A stretch of DNA of 64,000 nucleotides from contig NZ_JAKNQH010000001.1 in assembly GCF_022662305.1 (NCBI RefSeq), positions 310,001 through 374,000 on the forward strand. Reading direction: 5' to 3'. The notes under the pieces are model-generated. The model was not told where the DNA came from. It worked only from the letters and a program-made list of their open reading frames with translations, and did no database searches. Shown piece after piece: positions 1 to 8,592 of the stretch. Made by a program: the position numbers and the translations under genes. Positions within the stretch are counted from its first letter, which is position 1. Every line of letters begins with the position of its first letter. The stretch is from Sphingomonas sp. BAUL-RG-20F-R05-02 (GTDB lineage Bacteria; Pseudomonadota; Alphaproteobacteria; Sphingomonadales; Sphingomonadaceae).

Positions 1-1
1 C

Positions 2-547
2 GAGCCGGTGGTGCACCGCGTGCTGGTGAAGCGCGCGAACAAGGGCATCACGCTCGCCGGGATCGGCCCGGTGGACGTCGCGTTCGGCAACGTGACGATC
101 TATGCCACCAGCGGCGGGCGGCTTGCGATCGGCGTGCAGGCAAAGGCCAAGGCGCGGAACACCTCCCTCCTCGCCACGAAGGGCGAGGTGTGGCTGACGG
201 CGGTGCCGTACAACGTGCCCAATTCGCAACTGATCCGCGCGCGCGATGTCGCCATTACAACTGACACCGACAGCGAGACGGTCAACCTGCTGGTCTCGCT
301 GTTCAAGGACACGTCGGTTCGCGACACGATCGCCGAGGGCCTAGCGCACGAGTTCGCACCCGATTACCAGAAGGTTCTGCGGTCCGCGCGCAAGGCGATC
401 GGCGCGCGGCGCGAGGGTGATTTCCTGCTCTCCGCAGACGTGACGCGCGTTGAGAACGGCACGCTGGCGGTAACCGGCAAGGGGCTGTTCCTGCCGGTGC
501 GCGCAGCGGGGCAGGCGACGATCACCTACGCGCCGCTGCGGCGATAG
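2..547 (+). CDS. DUF4403-type protein, C-terminal part (5' end outside window)
   Basis: The frame is open from the first bases of the window, so this is the 3' part of a longer gene; the first ATG-like codon at position 8 is internal. The roughly 180 residues visible are a soluble beta-rich sequence with no membrane segment. They resemble the C-terminal half of DUF4403 proteins, a family of unknown function usually exported or lipid-anchored and with repeated lipid-binding-like modules. The gene ends about 85 bases before a cobalamin riboswitch on the same strand, so it is probably not part of the B12 operon. Family assignment is by impression of the sequence only. Confidence 0.6.
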   Translation, partial: EPVVHRVLVKRANKGITLAGIGPVDVAFGNVTIYATSGGRLAIGVQAKAKARNTSLLATKGEVWLTAVPYNVPNSQLIRARDVAITTDTDSETVNLLVSLFKDTSVRDTIAEGLAHEFAPDYQKVLRSARKAIGARREGDFLLSADVTRVENGTLAVTGKGLFLPVRAAGQATITYAPLRR

Positions 548-629
548 CGTCAAAGGCGATTGGCGGCGACCGAGATGTGGCATATGGGCCGTCACGAACG
601 CGGCGGGCAACCGCTGTCGTTCAGGATCG

Positions 630-812
630 CGTCGGTGCCCCGCAAGGGGCTTAAACGGGAATGCGGTGCGGGCGCTTCGCCCTAATCCGCAGCTGTCCCT
701 GCAACTGTAAGCGGCGAGCGCGATGCACGGGCCCGAAAGGGCAGCCACTGAAGCCGAGGTTTCGGGAAGGTGTGCATCAAGCCCTGACCCGTGAGCCAGG
801 AGACCTGCCGAC
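630..812 (+). promoter_or_regulatory. Cobalamin (AdoCbl) riboswitch upstream of btuB
   Basis: Classic cobalamin riboswitch blocks occur in order: GGTGCC near 634, AAACGGGAA near 652, CTGCAACTGTAAGCGG near 698-713, GCCACTG near 741-747, GGGAAGGTG near 764-772 and the B12 box GCCAGGAGACCTGCC at about 795-809. It lies about 200 bases before btuB. The leader between 813 and 1007 is the likely expression platform, and I see no U-tract terminator there, so control at the btuB ribosome-binding site is more likely than transcription termination. Expected effect: B12 excess lowers btuB-cobO expression. Confidence 0.95.
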
Positions 813-1007
813 GTCATGGTCGCTCTTGTCGTGGTCCAGGAACAGGCCAGGGCACGGTTCTCCGTCTGAGCGACGAACCAAAGCGGTGGGGGCCGCAAGG
901 GTTGCGCTTGGACCGGGTGCCGACTGGCGTCCGCCCGCCCGTGCGCGACCGGTCGTCGAAGGACGGTTTGCTCCCGCCGACCTGTCGCGACGCCCGGGGG
1001 AACATGT

Positions 1008-2903
1008 ATGAAGACTGCCATTTCACTGTTTGCGCTGATCGCCGCCACGCCGGCGCTCGCGCAGACCGCGCCCGATGACGGCACCCCCACCGACACCGTG
1101 GTCGTCACCGCCGCCCGGGCGCCCGGCGGCATATCCACCGCGACGCTCGGCTCGTCGGCGACGGTGGTGACCGCGCAGGACCTGTCTGATCGCCAGACGG
1201 TGATCGTCTCGGACGTGCTGCGCGACGTACCCGGCATCTCGGTCAACCGTACCGGTGCGGTCGGCGGCATGACGCAGGTCCGCATCCGTGGCGCGGAGAG
1301 CAACCATACGCTGGTGCTGATCGACGGCATCGAGGCGGCTGACCCCTACTACGGCGAGTACGACTTCGCCTCGCTCACCGCCGATCCCGGCGCGCGGGTG
1401 GAGGTGCTGCGCGGTGAGCAGAGCGCGCTGTACGGATCGGATGCGATCGGCGGCGTCATCAACTACATCACCCCGACCGGGCGTGAGATGCCGGGCTTCG
1501 CGGGCCGGATCGAGGCCGGATCGTTCAACACGGTCGACGGCGCGGTGCGCGGGGCAGGGACTGCGGGCGACTTCGATTATGCGGTCGGCGGATCTTATTC
1601 CGGCATCGGCGGCTATGTCGTCGCGCCGGCAGGCGACCGGCGGATCGGGTCGAAGATCGGCACCGTCAACGGCAAGTTCGGCTATCAGTCGGGGGACTTC
1701 GGTTTGCGTGGCGTGGTGCGCTACACGCATATCGACGCGGACGTGAACGATCAGGATTACGCCGTCACCGGCAACGCGATCGACAGCGGCGGCAGCTACC
1801 TGAACGATGCGGTCTATGCGCTGGTCGGCGCGCACTACGACGCGCTGGAGGGGCGCTGGAGCAACGACCTCAGCGCACAGTTGCAGGATTCGCAGCGTCG
1901 GTTCCTCGACGACAATGGTGCCGAGACGAGCGGCGATACCGGGCGGCGCAAGAAGGTATCGTTCGTCTCCGCGCTGAAGCTTGGCGACGATGCGGTCAGC
2001 CACGTCATCACCGGTGCGGTCGATTACGAGCATGAATCCTATCAGGGCACGTCGGCGTTCATCACCGGCAGCAATCCGTTTCGCGATACCAACAACTGGG
2101 GTCTGGTCGGTCAGTATCAGGTAACGGTGGGCAGCCGGCTCGGCCTTGGTGGAGCGGTGCGGCATGATGCGAACCAGCGGTTCCGCGATGCGACCACCTG
2201 GCATCTGCAGGCGAGTTACCGGTTTGACACCGGCACGCGTGTTCACGCGGCGGGCGGCACCGGGGTCAAGGCGCCGGTGTTCTCCGAACTGTTCGGCTAT
2301 TCCCCGACCAGCGGCTTCGTCGGCAACCCCAACCTCAAGCCCGAGGAATCGACCGGCTGGGAGGCCGGTGTCGAACAGAGCTTCCTCGCCGGGCACGGCC
2401 GCATCGACGTGACGTATTTCAACGCGGTGCTGCGCCACAAGATCGTCAGCACGTTTGATCCGGTATATACGGTGGTGAACGCGACCGGATCGTCGCCGCA
2501 TCAGGGGGTCGAGGTGGCGCTCAATTTCGACCTGCCCGCCGGCTTCCGCTTCGATGGCAGCTACACCTATCTCGACGCACACGACGAGGCCGACGTGACG
2601 CTGATCCGCCGTCCGGCGCATATCGGCAGCGCCAATCTGGCGTGGCGGTCAAGGGACGACCGGTTCGGCGCCAACGTGACCGTGCGCTACAACGGTGATG
2701 CGCTCGACACCAACTTCGCGACGTATCAGACCGAGACGCTGAAGGCTTACACGCTGGTGAATTTCGGCGCGGATGTGGCGGTGGCACGCGGCATTTCGGT
2801 GTTCGGGCGGGTCGAAAATCTGCTCGACACTGACTTCCGCGAGAACGTCGGTTTCCGGGGTTCGCCGCGCGCGGGCTACGGCGGCATAAAGGCGCGGATC
2901 TGA
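1008..2903 (+). CDS. btuB: TonB-dependent vitamin B12 receptor BtuB
   Basis: Outer-membrane receptor for cobalamin, energised by TonB-ExbBD. The 631-residue product starts with a signal peptide (cleavage after about residue 18, ALA-QT). A TonB-box-like stretch DTVVVTAAR follows at about 29-37, then a plug domain containing the usual DVLRDVPGISV and RIRGAESNHT segments, then a 22-strand-type barrel closing at the very C-terminus. Length matches BtuB (about 600-630). The ATG has a GGGGGAA ribosome-binding site 7 bases upstream. The riboswitch in its leader supports B12 as substrate rather than iron-siderophore. The stop overlaps the cobO start by one base. Confidence 0.92.
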   Translation: MKTAISLFALIAATPALAQTAPDDGTPTDTVVVTAARAPGGISTATLGSSATVVTAQDLSDRQTVIVSDVLRDVPGISVNRTGAVGGMTQVRIRGAESNHTLVLIDGIEAADPYYGEYDFASLTADPGARVEVLRGEQSALYGSDAIGGVINYITPTGREMPGFAGRIEAGSFNTVDGAVRGAGTAGDFDYAVGGSYSGIGGYVVAPAGDRRIGSKIGTVNGKFGYQSGDFGLRGVVRYTHIDADVNDQDYAVTGNAIDSGGSYLNDAVYALVGAHYDALEGRWSNDLSAQLQDSQRRFLDDNGAETSGDTGRRKKVSFVSALKLGDDAVSHVITGAVDYEHESYQGTSAFITGSNPFRDTNNWGLVGQYQVTVGSRLGLGGAVRHDANQRFRDATTWHLQASYRFDTGTRVHAAGGTGVKAPVFSELFGYSPTSGFVGNPNLKPEESTGWEAGVEQSFLAGHGRIDVTYFNAVLRHKIVSTFDPVYTVVNATGSSPHQGVEVALNFDLPAGFRFDGSYTYLDAHDEADVTLIRRPAHIGSANLAWRSRDDRFGANVTVRYNGDALDTNFATYQTETLKAYTLVNFGADVAVARGISVFGRVENLLDTDFRENVGFRGSPRAGYGGIKARI

Positions 2904-3511
2904 TGGCGGATCGCACCGAGGCCGAGCACGCCGAGAAGATGCGCAAGCGGCAAGCTGCGCAGGAACGCATCGTCGCCGCCAAGACGATCGAGAAGGGGCT
3001 GGTGATCGTCCACACCGGCGCGGGCAAGGGCAAGACCACCGCCGCGCTTGGGATGGCGGTGCGCGCGGTCGGCCACGGCATGAAGGTCGGGATCGTCCAG
3101 TTCGTCAAAGGCGCGATGACGACCGGCGAGAAGGCGGTGTTCGATCGGCTCGGCGATCTGGTCGAGTTCAAGCCGATGGGGGAGGGCTTTACCTGGGATA
3201 CGCAGGACCGCGCGCGCGACATCGCGGTCACCCGCACCGCCTGGGAGGAGGTGAAGCGGATGGTGGACGATTCGTCCTACGGCATGGTCATCGCGGACGA
3301 ACTCAACATTGTGCTGCGCTACGATTACCTGCCGCTGGACGAGGTATTGACGGCGCTTGCCGCAAAACCCGAGATGACGCACGTCGTCATCACCGGCCGC
3401 AATGCTCCGGCCGGGTTGATCGAGGCGGCCGATCTGGTGACGGAGATGACGCTGGTGAAGCACCCGTTCCGCGAACAGGGCGTGAAGGCTCAAGCGGGGG
3501 TGGAGTTTTGA
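2903..3511 (+). CDS. cobO: Cob(I)yrinic acid a,c-diamide adenosyltransferase
   Basis: CobO/BtuR-type corrinoid adenosyltransferase. It transfers the 5'-deoxyadenosyl group of ATP to the reduced cobalt of cobyrinic acid a,c-diamide and of salvaged cobinamide or cobalamin. The 202-residue cytoplasmic protein has an unusual P-loop GAGKGKTT at about 39-46 and the family segments VKGAMTTGEK and ADELNIVLRYDYL. The start codon shares one base with the btuB stop (TGATG), implying translational coupling and control by the upstream riboswitch. The short N-terminal helix rich in charged residues is normal for the family. Confidence 0.95.
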   Translation: MADRTEAEHAEKMRKRQAAQERIVAAKTIEKGLVIVHTGAGKGKTTAALGMAVRAVGHGMKVGIVQFVKGAMTTGEKAVFDRLGDLVEFKPMGEGFTWDTQDRARDIAVTRTAWEEVKRMVDDSSYGMVIADELNIVLRYDYLPLDEVLTALAAKPEMTHVVITGRNAPAGLIEAADLVTEMTLVKHPFREQGVKAQAGVEF

Positions 3512-3594
3512 CCCACGGTGCGTGCGTGCCGGATTACGCCGAAGGATGCGCGATTCGGGTGCATCCCTCGACGTTGCCCGGCGCCAACGGTGTT

Positions 3595-4422
3595 CTAGCG
3601 TGCTCGCGAAGCCGTGACTTGCCGCACCAGGCTCTGCGCTGCCTGCACGTAAGCGGGGCTGCCGCACACCGTCCACGCTTCGGGCAGGTGCAGGCGTGGA
3701 ATACGGTCCAGCGCAGGATGGTGCAGCATTTCCGTGCCCTGGTCGACGATATGATCGCTCGCCGTCTCGACGATCAGGTAATCCGGCCGCGCGGCGATCA
3801 TCTCCTCGAGCGAGACCTGCGACAGCACCGGCTTGCCGAGCTTGGCGGCGAGGTTGATCAGGCCGATGCGGGTCATCAGTTCGTCCACGAGCGTACCCGT
3901 ACCGGTGAGGAAGCCACGGCGTTGGTAGTAGGCCGCGACCGGATGACCCGGCACGCGCGGCAAGGTGGCAAGCGCGTGATCCATGCGGGCAATCAGCGCT
4001 TCGCCGCGCGCCGGGTGACCGACAGCGATGGCGACCTGACGGATCTGCGCGACGATATCGGCGTAACCGTTGGCCCAACCGAGATCGACGGTGCGGTAAT
4101 GATGTGGCGCCAGTGCCGCCAGCATCCCGTTGCTGCGCGGCGGTGTGCCGACGATCAGATCGGGGGCGATCGCGACGATCTCCTCGGCGGACTGGCCGAG
4201 GATGTGCAGGCCGCCGATGCGCTTCGCCACCGCGGACATCTCCATATCCGGCGCGTTGCGCGTCAGTCCGGCAATCTGCGACCGGTCGGCGAGATCGACG
4301 AGAAGCTGGTCCGCGCAGAGGTTGAGCGAGACGATCCGGCGCGGCGCTTGCACGTGCGGGGGCGCCGGCGCTGCAGCGCCGCACGCGAGCAACAGCAGCG
4401 GAAGGAAGCGACGATGCGACAT
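3595..4422 (-). CDS. btuF: Cobalamin ABC transporter substrate-binding protein (BtuF-like)
   Basis: Periplasmic corrinoid-binding component for BtuCD. The motif RRIVSLNLCADQLLVDL near the N-terminus and the LIV..E segments typify class III (helical-backbone) binding proteins. The frame opens at 4494, but the ATG at 4422 gives a compact signal sequence with a lipobox-like LLAC, so it may be a lipoprotein. It is encoded opposite to all its neighbours: convergent with cobO and divergent from btuC, with only 50 bases between the two start codons. It therefore cannot share their transcript. Assignment rests on family features plus context; a heme or siderophore-binding protein is less likely. Confidence 0.85.
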   Translation of the reverse strand: MSHRRFLPLLLLACGAAAPAPPHVQAPRRIVSLNLCADQLLVDLADRSQIAGLTRNAPDMEMSAVAKRIGGLHILGQSAEEIVAIAPDLIVGTPPRSNGMLAALAPHHYRTVDLGWANGYADIVAQIRQVAIAVGHPARGEALIARMDHALATLPRVPGHPVAAYYQRRGFLTGTGTLVDELMTRIGLINLAAKLGKPVLSQVSLEEMIAARPDYLIVETASDHIVDQGTEMLHHPALDRIPRLHLPEAWTVCGSPAYVQAAQSLVRQVTASRAR

Positions 4423-4472
4423 GCCGCGACCCATACGCGAGCGGTGCCGCGACACAAGCGCGCGGCGGCCGC

Positions 4473-5465
4473 ATGACGCTGCCCCGCCCGGCATTGATCG
4501 GCGGATTGATCGCGCTCATCATCCTGTCGGCGCTCGCCTCGCTGGCGGTCGGGGCAGTGTCGATGGCACCGGCGCGCGTGGTGGCCGCGCTGGCCGGGCA
4601 CGGCGATGCCGTCGCCTCCGCGATCGTCGTAGAACTGCGGTTGCCACGCACCATCATCGGGCTCGCGGTCGGCGCGATGCTCGGGCTCGCCGGTGCGGCG
4701 CTGCAGGGCTATCTGCGCAATCCGCTCGCGGAACCATCGGTGCTGGGTGCGTCGAACGCGGCGGCGCTCGGCGCGGTCGGCGCGATCTATTTCGGGTTGG
4801 CGGAACTGCACCCGGCGGTGCTGCCGGCGCTGGCGGTGCTCGGCGCGTTGGTGGCGTTGGCGTTGCTGTTCACGCTTGCCGGCCGATCCGAAAGCCCGCT
4901 CACCCTGATCCTCGCCGGTATCGCCGTGTCGACGCTCGGCGGTGCGGCGATCAGCCTCGCGCTCAACCTGTCGCCCAACCCTTTCGCAGCGATGGAGATC
5001 ATGACGTGGCTGCTCGGCTCGATCGAGAACCGGTCGTTCGCGCATGTCTGGATCGCGCTGCCGTGTATCGCGGTCGGGGCGGCGCTGCTTGTGTTCGATG
5101 GCCGCGCGCTCGACGCGCTGACGCTGGGGGAGGACGGCGCACGCGCGCTGGGCGTTGACCTGCGCGCGGTGCGGCTGCGCTTGCTGCTCGGCGTGGCGAT
5201 CGGGGTGGGTGGCGCGGTGGCGGTGTCCGGCGCGATCGGCTTCGTCGGGCTGATTGTGCCGCATCTGGTGCGTCCGCTGACCGACCGCAGCCCGTCGGCG
5301 ATCCTCGTGCCGTCCGCCCTGGCCGGGGCGGTGCTGCTGACGCTGGCGGATATCGGCGTGCGGCTGATCCCCTCGACCACTGAGCTGAAGCTCGGCGTGG
5401 TGACGGCGTTCCTCGGCGTGCCGCTGTTCCTGACCTATCTGCTGCGGGAGCGACGGATATGGTGA
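4473..5465 (+). CDS. btuC: Cobalamin ABC transporter permease (FecCD family)
   Basis: Inner-membrane permease forming the channel for corrinoid import with BtuD. The 330-residue product is almost entirely hydrophobic helices, consistent with the ten-helix FecCD/BtuC fold. It has the family segments LRLPRTIIGLAVGAMLGLAG and, near the C-terminus, GFVGLIVPHLVRPL, the L-loop region that docks the ATPase. The ATG at 4473 lies 50 bases from the divergent btuF start; a promoter must lie in or near that gap, or transcription must read through from cobO antisense to btuF. The 3' end overlaps btuD by 7 bases. Confidence 0.93.
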   Translation: MTLPRPALIGGLIALIILSALASLAVGAVSMAPARVVAALAGHGDAVASAIVVELRLPRTIIGLAVGAMLGLAGAALQGYLRNPLAEPSVLGASNAAALGAVGAIYFGLAELHPAVLPALAVLGALVALALLFTLAGRSESPLTLILAGIAVSTLGGAAISLALNLSPNPFAAMEIMTWLLGSIENRSFAHVWIALPCIAVGAALLVFDGRALDALTLGEDGARALGVDLRAVRLRLLLGVAIGVGGAVAVSGAIGFVGLIVPHLVRPLTDRSPSAILVPSALAGAVLLTLADIGVRLIPSTTELKLGVVTAFLGVPLFLTYLLRERRIW

Positions 5466-6235
5466 CGATCACGCTTGAGGACGTGGGCGTCACGCTAGGT
5501 CGGCGCGCGGTGTTGCAGGGCATCGGCACGATACTGGCGCCGGGGCGGCTGGTCGGCATCATCGGCCCGAACGGCGCGGGCAAATCGACCCTGCTGCGCG
5601 CAATGCTCGGCCTGCTTCCGTTCACCGGCACGATCCGCATCGACGGTGCGCCGCTCGGCGGCATGGCGCGTGGGGCGCTGGCGCGTAAAGTCGCCTATCT
5701 GCCGCAGGGGCAGACGTTGCACTGGCCGCTGAGCGTCGAACGGCTCGTCGCGCTCGGCCGGTTGCCGCACCTTGCGCCGATGTCGGGGCTATCGCCGGGC
5801 GATACCGCCGCAATCGAGACGGCGATGGAGCGCGCCGACGTGGCGGACCTGCGGAGCCGGATCGCAACCGAACTCTCCGGTGGCGAGCGTGCACGCGTGC
5901 TGCTCGCCCGCACGCTTGCGGTCGGGGCGCCGGCCCTCCTCGCGGACGAGCCGCTCGCCGCGCTCGACCCCGGCCATCAGCTCGACGTGATGGAGCTGCT
6001 CCGCGCCGAGGCGCGCGCCGGCGCGCTGGTGGTAACGGTGCTGCACGATCTGACGATAGCGGCGCGGTATTGCGACCGGCTGCTGCTGGTCGACAACGGC
6101 GCGCTCGTCGCCGACGATACGCCGCTTGCGGTGCTGACCCCGGCGCGGCTGCGCGAGGTGTACGGCATCACCGCCGCGATCGAACGGCACGGCGATGTCT
6201 TGACGATCGTGCCGACCGCGCGCGCGGCGAATTGA
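5459..6235 (+). CDS. btuD: Cobalamin ABC transporter ATP-binding protein
   Basis: ATPase of the B12 importer. The 258-residue protein shows Walker A GPNGAGKST at about 36-44, a Q-loop YLPQGQ, the ABC signature LSGGERARV, Walker B ALLADEP followed by the D-loop LAALDP, and the switch histidine in VLHDLT. These motifs are complete, so an active ATPase is expected. The start overlaps the end of btuC by 7 bases, indicating coupled translation. FecE/HmuV-type ATPases look similar, but the B12 locus on both sides makes cobalamin the natural substrate. Confidence 0.92.
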   Translation: MVTITLEDVGVTLGRRAVLQGIGTILAPGRLVGIIGPNGAGKSTLLRAMLGLLPFTGTIRIDGAPLGGMARGALARKVAYLPQGQTLHWPLSVERLVALGRLPHLAPMSGLSPGDTAAIETAMERADVADLRSRIATELSGGERARVLLARTLAVGAPALLADEPLAALDPGHQLDVMELLRAEARAGALVVTVLHDLTIAARYCDRLLLVDNGALVADDTPLAVLTPARLREVYGITAAIERHGDVLTIVPTARAAN

Positions 6236-6269
6236 CGCGGCACCGCGCCAAAGCTAACGCTGCGGCTGC

Positions 6270-6433
6270 GAAAGGTTCTCCGGAGACGGGGATGAAAAGG
6301 GAACGGGGTTCGATACCCCGGCTGCCCCTGCAACTGTAAGCGGTGAGCCATCGGGCCACACGCCATTGGGATCGCAAGATCCTGAGAAGGCGGTCCGAAC
6401 CGGCGTTGACCCGTGAGCCAGGAGACCTGCCCG
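6270..6433 (+). promoter_or_regulatory. Second cobalamin riboswitch, upstream of DUF1636-cobT operon
   Basis: A second full set of cobalamin riboswitch blocks begins 35 bases after btuD: AAAGGTTCTC, AAAAGGGAAC, the core CTGCAACTGTAAGCGGTGAGCC (about 6329-6350), GCCATTGGGATC with GAGAAGGCGG, and the B12 box GCCAGGAGACCTGCC near 6417-6431. The aptamer is more compact than the first copy. It precedes the DUF1636 gene and the cobT-cobU run and is expected to reduce their expression when adenosylcobalamin is plentiful. I see no U-rich terminator between 6434 and 6614, so the mode of action is probably translational. Confidence 0.94.
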
Positions 6434-6614
6434 TCGCAGTCGTCCATCGCGCGGACAGGGTGTTCCGGGCGGGCGGGGTGTGAACCCGAGTGGCGACATG
6501 GTTGGACCGCGTGGACGCGGCGTGTCGCAAGACATGCCCGACGCGGCCCGTGTCGCAGGGTGCCCGTTCGATGCCACAGTTCCGTTCTCGCTTCATCCGC
6601 GTGGTCGCGGCGCG

Positions 6615-7019
6615 ATGCTGACCCGTGTCGAGGATGGGCCGGCCGTGGTCGCCTGCAACACCTGCCGCCATTCGGCGGACGCGCGCGAACAGGATGGCGT
6701 GCGTGGCGGCGCGCTGCTGGTCGAGGCGCTGAACGCGGTAAAGGCGTCCGATCCCAAATACGCCGATGTCGCCGTGCAGGAGATGGCATGCCTGTTCGCC
6801 TGCACCGAGCATTGCACCGTGCATTTGCGCGCACCTGATAAGGTCGGATATGTGCTGGGCCGGTTCACGCCGGATGAGGCATCGGCACGCGCAATCCTCG
6901 ATTATGCGGTGCATTATGCGGCAAGCGAATATGGCCGCGTGCCATTCGCGCAGTGGCCGCAGGGCGTGAAGGGACATTTCATCACGCGCACGCCGCCGCC
7001 GGGTTTCGTCGCGCAATGA
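6615..7019 (+). CDS. DUF1636 family predicted metal/Fe-S-binding protein
   Basis: A small cysteine-rich cytoplasmic protein. The conserved portion begins VVACNTCRHS (CxxC) and continues with EMACLFACTEHCTVHLR, giving a cluster of cysteines like a thioredoxin-fold 2Fe-2S or metal site. Proteins of this DUF1636 type are often found in cobalamin loci; their function is not established. It is the first gene after the second riboswitch and overlaps cobT by ATGA. The start is uncertain: the frame is open from a GTG at 6480, with further ATGs at 6498, 6534 and 6615. I chose 6615 because it gives a family-like length of about 134 residues, but no strong ribosome-binding site marks any of them. Confidence 0.75.
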   Translation: MLTRVEDGPAVVACNTCRHSADAREQDGVRGGALLVEALNAVKASDPKYADVAVQEMACLFACTEHCTVHLRAPDKVGYVLGRFTPDEASARAILDYAVHYAASEYGRVPFAQWPQGVKGHFITRTPPPGFVAQ

Positions 7020-8023
7020 TGTTCCCGACCCCGGCGGCGTTCGCGGCGGCGCTGGCCGAGTCCATCGTTCCCGATAAGGCTGCGATCGCGGACGCGCGCG
7101 CACGGCAGGCGAGCCTGACCAAGCCGCCCGGCTCGCTTGGCCGGCTTGAGGATCTGGCGGTGTTCTTCTCCGGCTGGCAGGCGCAAGCGCGGCCGCAGAT
7201 TCGGCGGGCGCGCGCGGTGGTGTTCGCCGGCAATCACGGCGTCACGGCGCACGGCGTCAGCGCGTTCCCGACGGCCGTAACCGCGCAGATGGTGGCCAAT
7301 TTCAATGCGGGCGGCGCGGCGATCAACGCGCTCGCCGCCGCGGCGGGGCTGGAGTTGAAGGTCGTCGCGCTCGATCTCGATCGACCGACCGCAGACTTCA
7401 CGCAAGCCCCGGCGATGACCGAAGCGGAGTGTCTGGCCGCAATGTCGGCGGGTGCGGACAGTGTGAGCGACGATCTCGATCTGCTCGTCGTCGGCGAGAT
7501 GGGGATTGGCAATTCGACTGCGGCCGCCGCCATCGCCGCGCGCAGCATCGGTGGCAACGGTGCCGACTGGGTCGGACCGGGCACAGGCGTCGACCGTTTC
7601 GGCATTGCGCGCAAGGTCGCGGTGGTCGATCGTGCGCTGGCGTACCACGCGGGCGCGCCTGCCACCGCGTTCGAGACGCTGCGAAGGCTGGGCGGGCGGG
7701 AGATCGCCGCGATCGCTGGCGCTGTGGTGCGGGCGCGGCAGTTGCGGGTGCCGGTGATGCTTGACGGGTTCATCACCTGTGCGGCGGTCGCTCCGCTGGC
7801 GGCGGTGCCGGGCGCGATCGGGCATTGCCTCGCCGGGCACTGTTCGGCGGAACCCGGTCATGCCCGGCTGCTTTCGGCGCTGAAGCTTGAGCCGTTGCTG
7901 CGGCTGGATATGCGGCTGGGCGAGGCGAGCGGCGCTGCCGTCGCGGTCAATATCGTACGCGCAGCGCTGGCCGCGCATGACGACATGGCGACCTTCGCCG
8001 AAGCGGGCGTTTCGGCGGGCTGA
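7016..8023 (+). CDS. cobT: Nicotinate-nucleotide-dimethylbenzimidazole phosphoribosyltransferase
   Basis: Activates the lower ligand: nicotinate mononucleotide plus 5,6-dimethylbenzimidazole gives alpha-ribazole 5'-phosphate. The product (335 residues) has the family features TKPPGSLGRLE, FAGNHGV near residue 75, GEMGIGNST in the middle, and the C-terminal EAGVS holding the catalytic glutamate. Length is normal for CobT. The frame is open further upstream, but ATG at 7016 overlaps the preceding stop as ATGA, which fits the rest of the operon. No DMB synthesis gene lies nearby, so the base comes from elsewhere in the genome or from outside. Confidence 0.95.
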   Translation: MMFPTPAAFAAALAESIVPDKAAIADARARQASLTKPPGSLGRLEDLAVFFSGWQAQARPQIRRARAVVFAGNHGVTAHGVSAFPTAVTAQMVANFNAGGAAINALAAAAGLELKVVALDLDRPTADFTQAPAMTEAECLAAMSAGADSVSDDLDLLVVGEMGIGNSTAAAAIAARSIGGNGADWVGPGTGVDRFGIARKVAVVDRALAYHAGAPATAFETLRRLGGREIAAIAGAVVRARQLRVPVMLDGFITCAAVAPLAAVPGAIGHCLAGHCSAEPGHARLLSALKLEPLLRLDMRLGEASGAAVAVNIVRAALAAHDDMATFAEAGVSAG

Positions 8024-8592
8024 TGGCTGCGTTCGCGCTCCATCTGCTCCGCCATGGTGCGCCCGAAGGTACCGGCCGCTTGATCGGCCGCACCGATGCG
8101 TCGCCGACAACCGAGGGCATCGCCGCCTGCATGGCACAGGTCGAGAACCTTCGTGTCGAAGCGGTGATCTGTTCCGATCTCGCGCGGGCGCAACGTCCTG
8201 CCGAGACGATCGCGGCACGGCTCGCGCTGCCCGTCGCGGTCGATCGGCGCTGGAGCGAGCTCGATTTCGGCGCTTGGGAGGGGTTGTCGACCGACGTGAT
8301 CGACCCGGCTGCCCTGGGTCGGTTCTGGGCCGATCCCGACGCCGCGCCGCCGCCGCAGGGTGAACGCTGGTCCGCGTTGGTGGCGCGTGTCGCGGCGGCG
8401 ATTGCGGCGTTGCCGGCGCGGGATACGCTGGTTGTTACACATGGCGGCGCGATGCGCGCCGCCCTCGCGCACCTGTGCGGCTTCGGGCAACGGGAACTGT
8501 GGGCGTTCGACCTGCCCTATGCCGCGCTGCTCAGCCTCCGGGTGTGGCCGGGGGACCCACCGTCGGCGCAGATCGTGGCGCTATGTCCATGA
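8023..8592 (+). CDS. cobC: Alpha-ribazole phosphatase (histidine phosphatase family)
   Basis: Predicted to remove the 5'-phosphate from alpha-ribazole phosphate or adenosylcobalamin phosphate in the last steps of nucleotide loop assembly. The 189-residue cytoplasmic protein begins with the phosphohistidine motif LLRHGAPEG. It has the second-half histidine in VVTHGGAMR and the typical acidic pair near LDFGAWEG. General phosphoglycerate mutase-like phosphatases share this fold; the position between cobT and cobS, with one-base overlap upstream and ATGA overlap downstream, supports the specific role. Confidence 0.88.
   Translation: MAAFALHLLRHGAPEGTGRLIGRTDASPTTEGIAACMAQVENLRVEAVICSDLARAQRPAETIAARLALPVAVDRRWSELDFGAWEGLSTDVIDPAALGRFWADPDAAPPPQGERWSALVARVAAAIAALPARDTLVVTHGGAMRAALAHLCGFGQRELWAFDLPYAALLSLRVWPGDPPSAQIVALCP

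Noticed and set aside
1023..2621. Long minus-strand open frame inside btuB
   Set aside because: Arg/His/Ala-rich composition typical of shadow frames; btuB on the plus strand explains the region completely.
3508..4476. Long plus-strand open frame opposite btuF
   Set aside because: It is a high-GC antisense shadow. The protein has no domain features, while the minus-strand product matches class III binding proteins with a signal sequence.
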